This document shows, piece by piece, positions 56,782 to 64,000 of a stretch of 64,000 nucleotides of DNA. Location: assembly GCA_003550325.1 (NCBI GenBank), contig QKWP01000039.1, forward strand, positions 304,281-368,280. The letters are read 5' to 3'. The DNA comes from Gigaspora rosea (lineage: Eukaryota > Glomeromycota > Glomeromycetes > Diversisporales > Gigasporaceae). How positions within the stretch are numbered: position 1 is the stretch's first letter; the number at the start of each line of letters is the position of its first letter. Position numbers and translations under genes: made by a program. The notes under the pieces were generated by a model that saw only the letters and a program-made list of their open reading frames with translations, had not been told where the DNA came from and ran no database searches.

Positions 56782-57156
56782 ATGAGGTCTTTTAAATTAT
56801 ATATTTTTCTCCTTTCCATTTTGATTATAATTCCAAATTTCATATCATTTGCAATCCCACATACATTTTATTGCAACCGCTTTGTACCAAGTGACGTTTC
56901 TTTTAACACAACAATTGCTAATATTGCATTAAAAGTTTCTGCTCTACAAGGCCCGTGTGTAGAAATTAATAGTACTGGAGAATATACAAATGGAAGCACG
57001 TTTACAGTATCTAAAATTACCTCTGCAGAGCCGTTGTGTTTCAGTAATGTAGTGAGCATTAAAGATACTAGAGGAAGTTCTGTATGGTTTCTTTCTCCTC
57101 TAGGATGGGTTTGGTCTGGTTTGACAACGAATCCGAATTGGAATTTATCGTGCTAA
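56782..57156 (+). CDS. Small secreted protein with signal peptide (124 residues)
   Basis: The ATG at 56782 is preferred over the one at 56725 because MRSFKLYIFLLSILIIIPNF is a textbook signal peptide (basic start, hydrophobic core, cleavage probably after ...ISFA near residue 24). The mature part of about 100 residues has four cysteines (FYCN, GPCV, PLCF, terminal LSC) that could form two disulfides, and four NX(S/T) sites (FNTT, INST, TNGS, WNLS). It is tryptophan- and glycine-containing near the end (PLGWVWSG). There are no membrane segments after the signal. The features suit an extracellular or apoplastic protein and a possible symbiosis effector. Family not recognised; an effector role is inference. 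Confidence 0.65.
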   Translation: MRSFKLYIFLLSILIIIPNFISFAIPHTFYCNRFVPSDVSFNTTIANIALKVSALQGPCVEINSTGEYTNGSTFTVSKITSAEPLCFSNVVSIKDTRGSSVWFLSPLGWVWSGLTTNPNWNLSC

Positions 57157-57449
57157 TCATCACAAAAAGTCTTTTAACTGGTATTAAGGTTAGAGATTCT
57201 GTAAACTTTTAAAGAGTTATGAACTAAATTAATCTTTTTATTATGAAGTCAAATAGTTTATTTTCTAATAAAGGTAAGAAACATCAAGCTGTCCACTTTT
57301 TCAAAACTGATCGTTTATACTAATTGTCAATTTTTTTGTTTATCCAGATTTTGTATCTGCATCCTTCAATTTTCCATTGGTTATACTGATAACAAAGAAT
57401 AATTAAAATGAAAAAAAGTCAAACAAAGAGTTTAAGCATTTTATAATGC

Positions 57450-57610
57450 TTATCGATTATTTGTAATATTCATTCGTGGTTTTAAAGGCTCAAAAGAAGC
57501 TCGTGCTGTGACTTCTTTAAAATAAGTTTCAATTGGCTTAGAAAACATTTCGTCTTGGAACCCATATTTGATTCAAAATCGCTGGCTTTCCATTTTCTTT
57601 CGTTATCCAT
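57450..57610 (-). CDS. Small hypothetical protein, ~53 residues, one frameshift
   Basis: ATG at 57610 reads MDNERKWKASDFES. After one missing A in AAA (near 57569) the frame becomes KYGFQDEMFSKPIETYFKEV, then TARASFEPLKPRMNITNNR and TAA (57450). The 161-base length is one short of a whole number of codons, as expected for a single deletion. The composition is strongly protein-like. Not recognised. The stretch 57157-57449 holds nothing else. Confidence 0.45.
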
Positions 57611-57693
57611 TTAAAATAAACGAAAAATATGTTTAATCAACTTTTCATTGATTAAGTAAGCTTTTTGAAAGAATCAAACTTAACAATATATAC

Positions 57694-57779
57694 AGGTTTT
57701 GCATACCAACTTTGTACAAACTGACAGTCAAATTCGTACAAATTGACTGCAGTTTGTACGAAGTTGGTTTGCAAAACCT
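57694..57779. mobile_element. Foldback element, second copy of the ACAAACTGACAGTC family
   Basis: AGGTTTTGCATACCAACTTT then GTACAAACTGACAGTCA pairs with the inverse arm ending AACCTAT-side GCAAAACCT with three or so mismatches. It shares TACAAACTGACAGTCAAATT plus CGTAC with the element at 46514-46579. 86 bp, non-coding. Confidence 0.65.
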
Positions 57780-58179
57780 ATAAATCAAAAATAAATAAAA
57801 TAGTTATAAACCAAATCACTTCATAAAGTAACCTTTATTATTACTAAAGAAATTTACGATCGAAATAAATTATATTTACAAATTTATATTAGAAAAATCA
57901 ATATCTGAAGCTACTTAAACTTCCGATCAAGTTTTAAGAATAAATATTCTTCTTAAAAAATAGTACTTTTTATAAAAATTACAACGAAACTTTAGCTAAA
58001 TTTAATGATGCAAATGACTGACCAATACCCAACATGAATTTAATAGCATCCTTTCTTTCAATTGATATCATCTAAGTTTAATGAAATTAAAGAAAATACA
58101 ATGAAATACATTTAATACTTGATGGTGAAAATATCTTAAAATTCGCAGAAGCATGAATTTTCTATGTTATTTGGTTTAT

Positions 58180-58290
58180 TTTGTGGATTGAAATATAGTT
58201 CCTAACGCTAATCTGATAATGTAAAAACAGGATTATGATTTTCTATGTTTGGTTTATTTTTGTGGATTGAAATATAGTTCCTAACGCTAA
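58180..58290. repeat. ~95-bp tandem duplication, one copy carrying the MITE
   Basis: GGATTGAAATATAGTTCCTA then ACGCTAATCTGATAATG occurs uninterrupted at 58184-58221. It occurs again at 58265-58720, where CGCTAA and TAATCTG are separated by the 406-bp element. The first copy serves as the empty site. Confidence 0.75.
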
Positions 58291-58696
58291 GGGAGCTGAC
58301 ATTTAAGAGCTCATTATAGCCCCCCAGAAAAATGTCAATTGACTATGTCTCACACCCCCAAAGTCAATTATTTGACAATTATAAGTTTTAAAGTAATTAA
58401 TAATATAATTATATAAATCTTGCATATTTTATAAACTCCTTGCATATTTTTATGCACCCCTTGCATTATTATGCATAATTATGCATAATTATGCATATTT
58501 ATGCATGATAATGCATAATAATGCAAAGGGTGCATAAAAATATACAAGAAGTTTATAAAATATGCAAGATTTATATAATTATATTATTAATTACTTTAAA
58601 ACTTATAATTGTCAAATAATTGACTTTGGGGGTGTGGGACATAGTCAATTGACATTTCTCTGGGGGGCTATAATGAGCTCTTAAATGTCAGCTCCC
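58291..58696. mobile_element. Near-perfect 406-bp palindromic MITE, Harbinger-like, TAA duplication
   Basis: The ends GGGAGCTGACATTTAAGAGC and the exact inverse (GCTCTTAAATGTCAGCTCCC) continue into arms of about 190 bp that pair almost completely. The centre is ATGCATAAT-rich (58465-58525). It is flanked by TAA on both sides (58288-58290 and 58697-58699). A 3-bp T(A/T)A duplication with GGG ends is the hallmark of PIF/Harbinger-type elements. Non-coding; needs transposase in trans. Confidence 0.85.
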
Positions 58697-58779
58697 TAAT
58701 CTGATAATGTAAAAATCGGATTATGATGCCCAAAACAAAAAAAAAAGATATTGACAAACTTCTTGATCAAATTCAATGA

Positions 58780-59002
58780 AAATTTTTGATTCTATAAATA
58801 GTATTGAAACAATAGTCTTCATCAATTGATTGGTGCGATCTTTAAATAATACACGATTTAACGAGCTAGGAATTAAGTGAACAATAATTGTCAGGGATGA
58901 TATAAATAGTATTGAAATAATAGTCTTCATCAATTGATTGGTGCAATATTAAATACGAGTTAAGAATTAAGTGAACAATAATTGTCAATTCTTTTATTTT
59001 CG
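58780..59002. repeat. Tandem ~120-bp duplication
   Basis: ATAAATAGTATTGAAA(C/T)AATA then GTCTTCATCAATTGATTGG and AATTAAGTGAACAATAATTG occur at 58794-58892 and 58910-58987 in the same order. Confidence 0.6.
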
Positions 59003-59064
59003 TTTTAACGTTTTCTTTGGTTAATCATCAATAAGCATGATAAACAGATCTAAACAATTAGAAT

Positions 59065-59259
59065 ATGTATAAATTGGACATCAATTTTTTCAAAAGTCAT
59101 AACGCAATTGTAATGGAACAATTTAAACTTGATGCAATTGAGACTGTAATCTTCTTAGCTGCGTTACTTGTTAGTTTGTTATTGTATTTTACTATTATCT
59201 GTTTCATTTTACAAATCTCTGATTGCTCAAATCATTATGATAGTGAGAAAGAAAAATGA
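59065..59259 (+). CDS. Small single-pass membrane protein, 64 residues
   Basis: ATG-initiated, MYKLDINFFKSHNAIVMEQF, with one strong hydrophobic segment at about residues 28-50 (TVIFLAALLVSLLLYFTIIC) and a charged tail (SEKEK). A second methionine at residue 17 could be the start. It could be a genuine small membrane peptide or a fragment. Not recognised. Confidence 0.35.
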   Translation: MYKLDINFFKSHNAIVMEQFKLDAIETVIFLAALLVSLLLYFTIICFILQISDCSNHYDSEKEK

Positions 59260-59952
59260 CAATTTTTAAAAACTTGTTTTGAGCTTATTTTATATTAAAC
59301 ATTTTTTTCAATTTACATAATTAAATTTGTCTTATCAAAAAGACTACATACAATTAGCCTACCACATACAATATCCTATCAACCATATTAAAATATTTCA
59401 AATTTTCAAAAAAAATTAACCCGAAAAAAACTATGAAGTCAAACACCAGTTATCAAACTACTTTAGTAGGCTGGGTGCTTTTAAGTTGTTACAAAACTTA
59501 AATCAATAAAATCCTAAATTTTAAGCAAATTACATTAATATAAGAATTAATATTGATGTAGTTATAATAGATATAACATTCTAGGTTTTGAAGCAATTCA
59601 ATATTAAATTATCATATTTGAATAAAATGTTATAATAAAAATAAAGCTTATATTACAAGAGAAATTTCTATTATTCATTAAAAATGACTACTTCATGCTC
59701 ATATGTTGTATCGTAATTAAGTAATTGTGTATTCAATTTCATTATTTCTTTAGTCAATTCATTTTAATTTAGACCTAAATTAAATGAACAAAAATTTACA
59801 ATTTATTAATAAAATAAGATAGTTTAAATAAATCGACACTTTTAATTATATTTTAGATTCTTTTACTATTTGCAACATTTAAATTTTAACAATACCAAAA
59901 AAAAATTTAAAATGATTCACTAAAATGAACTAAAAGTTGTACACATTAGAAC
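59260..59952. other. AT-rich intergenic stretch
   Basis: No gene, repeat or regulatory feature was recognised. Confidence 0.25.
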
Positions 59953-60408
59953 ATGTCTTTAGCATTAGAGACACATTGTAATATCAATTATGAGTATCTT
60001 GATATGCTTATTGAAGTAGCAGGAACTTTGCAAAAAGAATTTTGTAAATCAGTTGAACAAAAAGAAATCAAAAATGATCTGAGAAAACTAACAAGTGAAC
60101 TTAATATTCATAGCAGCTATTTTAGAAGTCATAATAATTACAAAATATTAAAATTTGTTGAAAATTACCTTTTTAAACAAGGTTATTACATTTTTGAAAG
60201 GATAACACCATTGCTTCGACGTAGGGATTATCGAGGAACTGCTAATGAAATTGTAAAATATTTTAATAATTATTGTATAATTTATAAAGGAAATTCAACT
60301 AATAGAAATAGACTACGAAAGTTACTATTACTAAAATCATCCGAGCGTCATGAGAATACTCGACAAAATTTGAAAAAATTGCATCACAAAAAATATAAAC
60401 AAAGATAA
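59953..60408 (+). CDS. Hypothetical helical protein, 151 residues
   Basis: Not recognised. An intronless, uninterrupted ATG frame starting MSLALETHCNINYEYLDMLI. It is helix-rich (EVAGTLQKEFCKSVEQKEIK; YKILKFVENYLFKQGYYIFE) with a very basic C-terminus (NRNRLRKLLLLKSSERHENT, KKLHHKKYKQR) that could contact nucleic acid or be a nuclear localisation signal. No membrane segment. The next feature downstream is the IS607-type remnant about 380 bases away. Confidence 0.55.
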   Translation: MSLALETHCNINYEYLDMLIEVAGTLQKEFCKSVEQKEIKNDLRKLTSELNIHSSYFRSHNNYKILKFVENYLFKQGYYIFERITPLLRRRDYRGTANEIVKYFNNYCIIYKGNSTNRNRLRKLLLLKSSERHENTRQNLKKLHHKKYKQR

Positions 60409-60789
60409 TTTTTTAAAGATTCATTCTAATTGTAACTTTTTATTATTACTCTTGAAATTTCCAAACCATTTAGAATATAATCATCTTTTTAAATTCTCGT
60501 GAGTTTACATGCATGTATCAATTGTAATCTTCATATTTATCATAAATTTTGGTTGATTGAGATTTTTAGATATTAAAAATATGTACATCGTACTAACCCA
60601 ATGAATCGAAAATTTGGATGTGACCTTATCGTTAGCGAAAACGCTTAATCATATGTCTTTATCTCTGCCTACTTTATGGCAGGAATAAGACTCAAATGAG
60701 TAAAATACTGATGGCGCGGTCCCGTGATTTTTATCCAGGTTGTAAGATCGGTATTAGAGATGTGAACTGTGAATGATCAGTACATATAA
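60409..60789. other. Spacer with a dispersed hAT-like end before the IS607 remnant
   Basis: TAGAGATGTGAACTGTGAAT at 60754, followed by (A/C)AGTACATATAAA, recurs near 11419 (TAGAGGTGTGAACTGTGAAT), so another repeat abuts and may have truncated the recombinase gene. No gene is seen. Confidence 0.4.
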
Positions 60790-61318
60790 AAGAAAGGTTT
60801 CCTATACGCACGTGTCTCAAGCAACAAACAAAAAGAAGACCTTGAAAGACAGAAACAGATCCTTAAATCCAGATTCCCGAATTATGAGCTCGTCAGTGAT
60901 ATCGGGTCAGGTATCAACTTCAAAAGAAATGGACTTAAAACCTTACTGGAACGATCAAATAAAGGAATGGCCTCAGAAATTGTGGTTACCCACCGTGACC
61001 GACTCTGCAGATTTGCATTTGACCTCATTGAATATATTTTCTCGGTACACTCTACGAAACTCGTGGTTCTCTTCGACGAATCAAGTTCCGACGAGCATGA
61101 ATTATCACAAGATATCCTTGCAATCAACACCGTCTTTATCTGTCGAATACAGGGAAGAAGAGCAGCTAAATACTGAAGCGAACGAAAACCAATGGAAAAT
61201 AAAAACAATAAAAACACGAAGCAAAAAAAAACGAAAAATTGAAACTTCTGTGAATCGAACGTTATCAATCAAAACATATCCGAATCATTCTCAGAAAAAG
61301 ACATTGAAGAGATAGCTA
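60790..61318 (+). pseudogene. IS607-type serine recombinase (TnpA) remnant
   Basis: The frame opens after a TAA at 60787 without an ATG and reads LYARVSSNKQKEDLERQKQI (catalytic serine in YARVSS near 60817), then SDIGSGINFKRNGLKTLLER, EIVVTHRDRLCRFAFDLIEY and ILAINTVFICRIQGRRAAKY. These are the hallmark motifs of the resolvase domain of IS607-family serine recombinases, which cut and rejoin transposon DNA through a serine-DNA link. The N-terminal MerR-like DNA-binding domain (about 60 residues) is missing. A TGA at 61174 follows RRAAKY, and a second TGA interrupts the charged tail, which ends SESFSEKDIEEIARFDEIRL. The segment is clearly GC-richer than its surroundings, suggesting horizontal origin. 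A longer overlapping frame (60773-61315) is a shadow. Confidence 0.85.
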
Positions 61319-61321
61319 GGT

Positions 61322-61513
61322 TTGATGAGATACGCTTATAATACTGTTGTTAGATGGAACAAAAATCGTCGTTTTTGTAATAGTTCTAAAAATTTTGAAT
61401 GGATAAAACCTCATACACTCAACGAAAAACTTAAATTATACATAGATGTAAAAGAAGGAAAAGATTTTAAAACAAAATCTGGACAATTTACATTAGGTAT
61501 CCGGATTTTGTGA
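61322..61513 (+). pseudogene. Truncated TnpB/Fanzor-like fragment
   Basis: A 63-residue frame immediately after the recombinase: RYAYNTVVRWNKNRRFCNSS, then WIKPHTLNEKLKLYIDVKEG, ending at TGA. The RYAYNTVV motif matches the (A)RYTYN... helix near the N-terminus of TnpB proteins, and the preceding EIRL resembles the K-I-R-L start. IS607 elements typically carry tnpA followed by tnpB. In eukaryotes such TnpB relatives are the RNA-guided nucleases called Fanzor. The nuclease (RuvC) part is absent, so this copy is inactive. A short deletion appears to separate the KIRL-like start from the helix. Confidence 0.65.
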
Positions 61514-62911
61514 TTTCAATTCTAGTTTCTATATATTGTCAAAACAATAGGAGAATTGATATTTTTCATTTACTTTGGCGAGGTTTAGAATGTTTTCTCT
61601 ATTAAATTGAACAATAAAATTATCCGTCATTTCGTGACTGCCAGTTGAATTCTTGACGAAATGATTGTTTTACAATATTTATTACAATTAAATCTGTGAT
61701 TTTAATGTCGAAAATATTTTTGAAATATAGTCACATGATTTTGCGGGACTGCCATCAGTGTTGGCAGCTTGCAATTTATTATATTCTAGTTGCTAATTGC
61801 AGGATTATCCGCATTAACAATGATATGAATAATCGCCCATTTTTTAAATTAATTAAACAAATAAATGGAGTAAAATTATGCGTAGGGCTATTTATTTTTA
61901 TATTTCTAATTGAATATCCTTTACAGTTGTTTGTTTTAAAATATTAAGATAGAAAGTACTGTATTTTTCGTCATTAAAAAAGCATTTGGATTGGCTAATG
62001 AATACCAAATGATGGTGAAATTTGAGGGTCTCGATTTGAAAATATAACGATAAGCTCCACCAAAATCCACCATACTCTTTCATTAATAATAACTCTAACC
62101 TTAAATCCTAACTCATCCATAAAAAAAAAAGCCGACAAAAAAGGTTCTAAAAAATTTAAAAAATCGCAATAAAATAGATTCAAATTTCGCATCATCCGAT
62201 TTCACGATCGTCCAAAAAATTATTTTATTTAACATCTATTGCCGGGTTGGCCTGGGCCCAAATTATGGATGTGACTTGTTAAAATAATAAAGATATTGAT
62301 TTTACAATCCACTGCTTGGTAAAGTTAATTCGTAACTCTGGTAAAGATAATATTGGTAGAAATTAATTCGTAACTCTAGTAAAATAATCTTGGCAGAATT
62401 AACTCGTAAACATAATTTTGGTAGAATTAGCTCGTAACTCTAACAACTCTAAAATCACCAGTCTAAAAAATTTCGCTGGCCAATCAAATTTCGAGATCAG
62501 GTGTAACGTGAAAAAAGTTCAAGAAACCAAAACAATCCAAAAATCGACCGTAACTCGAAATTTTGTCTATTAAACTGTCTTCTGCGTATTAACAAAAAGT
62601 TTTCCTTGCAAAATTTTGGTATAACTATAGCCCTTTAAATTTAACCTACTTGCAATACCCTAACCCTAACCTAATAGCGAAATTTTTAAAACATACCAAT
62701 TAAATGATCATCTATTTTGGTTTTATTGTGAAAATGTACAATAGTTAATATTTATAACTATTAGGTTATATAATTAAATAGTAGGAAATTTTTGTAATAT
62801 TTGCTTAAATGAAAGTTTTTGTTATACAAAATATGCTGTAATATTTTGCACAAAATATTAAACCAAAAAAATTTTTTATATAAATGTGCGTCCCCAAAAT
62901 AAAAAATTATC
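61514..62911. other. Intergenic stretch with short tandem repeats
   Basis: TAATTCGTAACTCTGGTAAA-type units of about 35-40 bp recur four to five times at 62318-62450. CTAACCCTAACC occurs at 62660-62671, a telomere-like dimer but isolated. Plus frame 61696-61947 and minus frames 61898-62195 are hydrophobic or overlapping and not convincing. No gene supported. Confidence 0.35.
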
Positions 62912-63027
62912 TCGGAACTGGATTTAGTACTAAGTAAGCCTCCCTTTGAGCTTAACAAAAGTTGTTCTAAAGAACAACTTTTGTTAAGCTCAAAGGGAGG
63001 CTTACTTAGTACTAAATCCAGTTCCGA
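62912..63027. repeat. Perfect 57-bp inverted repeat with 2-base loop
   Basis: TCGGAACTGGATTTAGTACT continues through AAGTAAGCCTCCCTTTGAGC and TTAACAAAAGTTGTTCT. It is followed after AA by its exact reverse complement ending AGTACTAAATCCAGTTCCGA. The two-base loop and absence of any mismatch are unusual. Either a very recent foldback event or an amplification/assembly artefact could produce it. The right arm lies in an open plus-strand frame (LLSTKSSSEAFVCLIQEIPK) that may be a coding remnant. 63028-63540 otherwise holds no recognised feature. Confidence 0.85.
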
Positions 63028-63540
63028 AGCATTTGTTTGTCTTATACAAGAAATACCTAAAATTTTTTATTTGTTTCAAAATAACGCGTTATTACTGTTA
63101 AAGTACTGTAAAGTTCAATTAAAGTTCTTTTAAATAATTCAATATGAAATTCAATTTACATTATTCAATATAATTTACATTTTTTTTTTATTTAAACCAA
63201 TTAAATAAATTCATTACCGCGTTTAAATTAGTATAATGAGATGGCCCTTTGGGGCATCCATAACCAACATCTCCGAGAAATTCACTTAGAAGCAAATATT
63301 CTGCTATTCGACTAAAGAGGCTGATTAAGACGTTGTATGTAAGTTCTAATCCTGAAAAACATAACGTAGAAATATTGCTTGCATATTACTTTAATAAAAA
63401 ATTAACTTAATACTTACCATATATCTTGCGTATTAATTATCAAAGAAAATTGGGTTTTACAAGTCTGTAGAGTTAAAAAAAAAACAACAACAACAATGAA
63501 TTTGCTTAGATGGTTGTCAGTATTCGTTTATTTAATCTTT

Positions 63541-63602
63541 GTCGATCATTTTCTGTGTCGATACTGTAACCCGAAACGTTTTCGGGTCATGTGATGATCG
63601 AC
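63541..63602. promoter_or_regulatory. Nested palindrome upstream of the Aurora-type kinase gene
   Basis: The outer arms GTCGATCAT (63541-63549) and ATGATCGAC (63594-63602) enclose the inner near-palindrome ACCCGAAACGTTTTCGGGT (63569-63587). It lies about 80 bases before the ATG at 63683, and a CCAAT-type sequence (GCCAATGAT) follows at about 63613. A dimeric transcription-factor site (heat-shock-element-like GAA..TTC geometry) is possible. Confidence 0.4.
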
Positions 63603-63682
63603 AACAAATTAGCCAATGATAAATCGTAATTTGGTTTACCGTAACACAATCAGGCAAATCAAAACATACTTTAATCTCACAC

Positions 63683-64000
63683 ATGGATCAAAAGAATAAT
63701 GAAGAATCCCAGAAAGAAATTACTATTAGTTCACCTATTAGGTAGTGACGCAAATATTTAATCTGGTTCGGATTACGTGAGCGGTATAAATTAATATTTT
63801 ATATTCTCTAATAGAGTACCCCAAATGTCATTGAAAAGCTTTGATATTGGACGTAGTATTGGTAAAGGACAATTTGGCCGTGTTTACATTGCAAGGGAAA
63901 AAATGAGCGGCTATATAGTAGCATTGAAAGTGCTATCTATTAAAGAACTAATTAAAGAAAATGCTGAAAGACAATTGAAACGTGAAGTAGAGATTCAGGC
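63683..64000 (+). CDS. Aurora-type Ser/Thr protein kinase, 5' part (continues beyond the window)
   Basis: Exon 1 (63683-63741) encodes MDQKNNEESQKEITISSPIR. An 83-nt intron (GTAGTG...CTAATAG) leads in phase to exon 2 from 63825: VPQMSLKSFDIGRSIGKGQF. The glycine-rich loop GKGQFGRVY, the ATP-binding lysine in VALKVL, the REKMSGYIVA stretch and the helix-C region QLKREVEIQ match the N-lobe of Aurora kinases (Ipl1/Ark1 type), which act at centromeres and spindles in mitosis. The very short N-terminal extension before the kinase domain is typical of fungal members. The coding sequence is cut by the window end just after helix C. Assignment to Aurora instead of another AGC-like kinase rests on the loop and the SGYIVALKVL motif. 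Confidence 0.85.

Noticed and set aside
60773-61315. 180-residue plus-strand ORF MISTYKRKVSYTHVSQ...
   Set aside because: It is an out-of-phase shadow of the IS607-type recombinase, whose conserved motifs are in the other frame; the minus frame 60882-61268 is likewise a shadow.
62660-62671. Telomere-like CTAACCCTAACC
   Set aside because: Only two units in the middle of ordinary sequence; too short to be an interstitial telomere.

Overview
The window is AT-rich eukaryotic DNA (roughly three quarters A+T by eye). It has short introns of about 45-95 nt with GTRAGT donors and CTAAT-type branch sites, many intron-poor small genes, a MATA-HMG-type HMG-box gene, a Sel1/TPR-repeat gene, a fungal UPF0643-family gene, a TRP-like ion channel with a propeller-like N-terminus, an Aurora kinase start and many small DNA transposons. 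Together this fits an early-diverging fungus, most likely an arbuscular mycorrhizal fungus of the Rhizophagus type. The assignment is inference from gene families and composition.

Layout. 1-2.35 kb is a GC-richer, poly-T-studded block with no convincing gene, probably repeat-derived. 3.3-13 kb holds small unrecognised genes (a three-pass membrane protein, a Q/N-rich two-pass membrane protein, several orphans) between foldback transposons. Two of these transposons have clean hAT-like 8-bp target duplications and one is mariner-like with a TA duplication. 14.8-15.5 kb carries degenerate repeats. 15.85-19.70 kb is a seven-exon ion-channel gene with four frameshifts.

19.74-25.78 kb is the most remarkable part: about 66 tandem, intron-sized units. 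Read on the minus strand, each has a 3' splice acceptor (..AG), then exactly three variable bases (rarely six or seven), then a near-perfect 5' splice donor (GTRAGTAT). It looks like an array of introns separated by single-codon micro-exons, convergent with the channel gene. The central 97-bp unit is homogenised to about 17 near-identical copies, while the flanks have diverged but keep the splice motifs.

25.8-34.2 kb contains gene remnants and a 2,057-bp exact-looking duplication joined by a single N, which is probably an unmerged contig overlap. 34.7-37.8 kb is a second, modular repeat array that flips orientation near 37.34 kb and carries an inserted foldback element whose empty site can be read from sister copies. 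38-51 kb has a coiled-coil gene with two in-frame stops, a Sel1-like gene with an in-frame stop, a Sel1/TPR pseudogene, the UPF0643 gene and several small spliced genes. 52.5-60.4 kb has a TATA/CRE-like promoter with a small gene, the HMG-box gene (frameshifted at an A11 run), a small secreted cysteine-containing protein, a Harbinger-like MITE with an adjacent empty site, and two orphan genes.

60.8-61.5 kb is a decayed IS607-type transposon: serine recombinase plus the N-terminal part of a TnpB (the eukaryotic versions are Fanzor proteins). It is GC-richer than its surroundings, consistent with transfer. The right edge starts an Aurora-type kinase gene.

Several disrupted genes share one-base indels in homopolymers, so some apparent pseudogenes may be sequencing or assembly errors. 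No tRNA, rRNA or CRISPR array was recognised.
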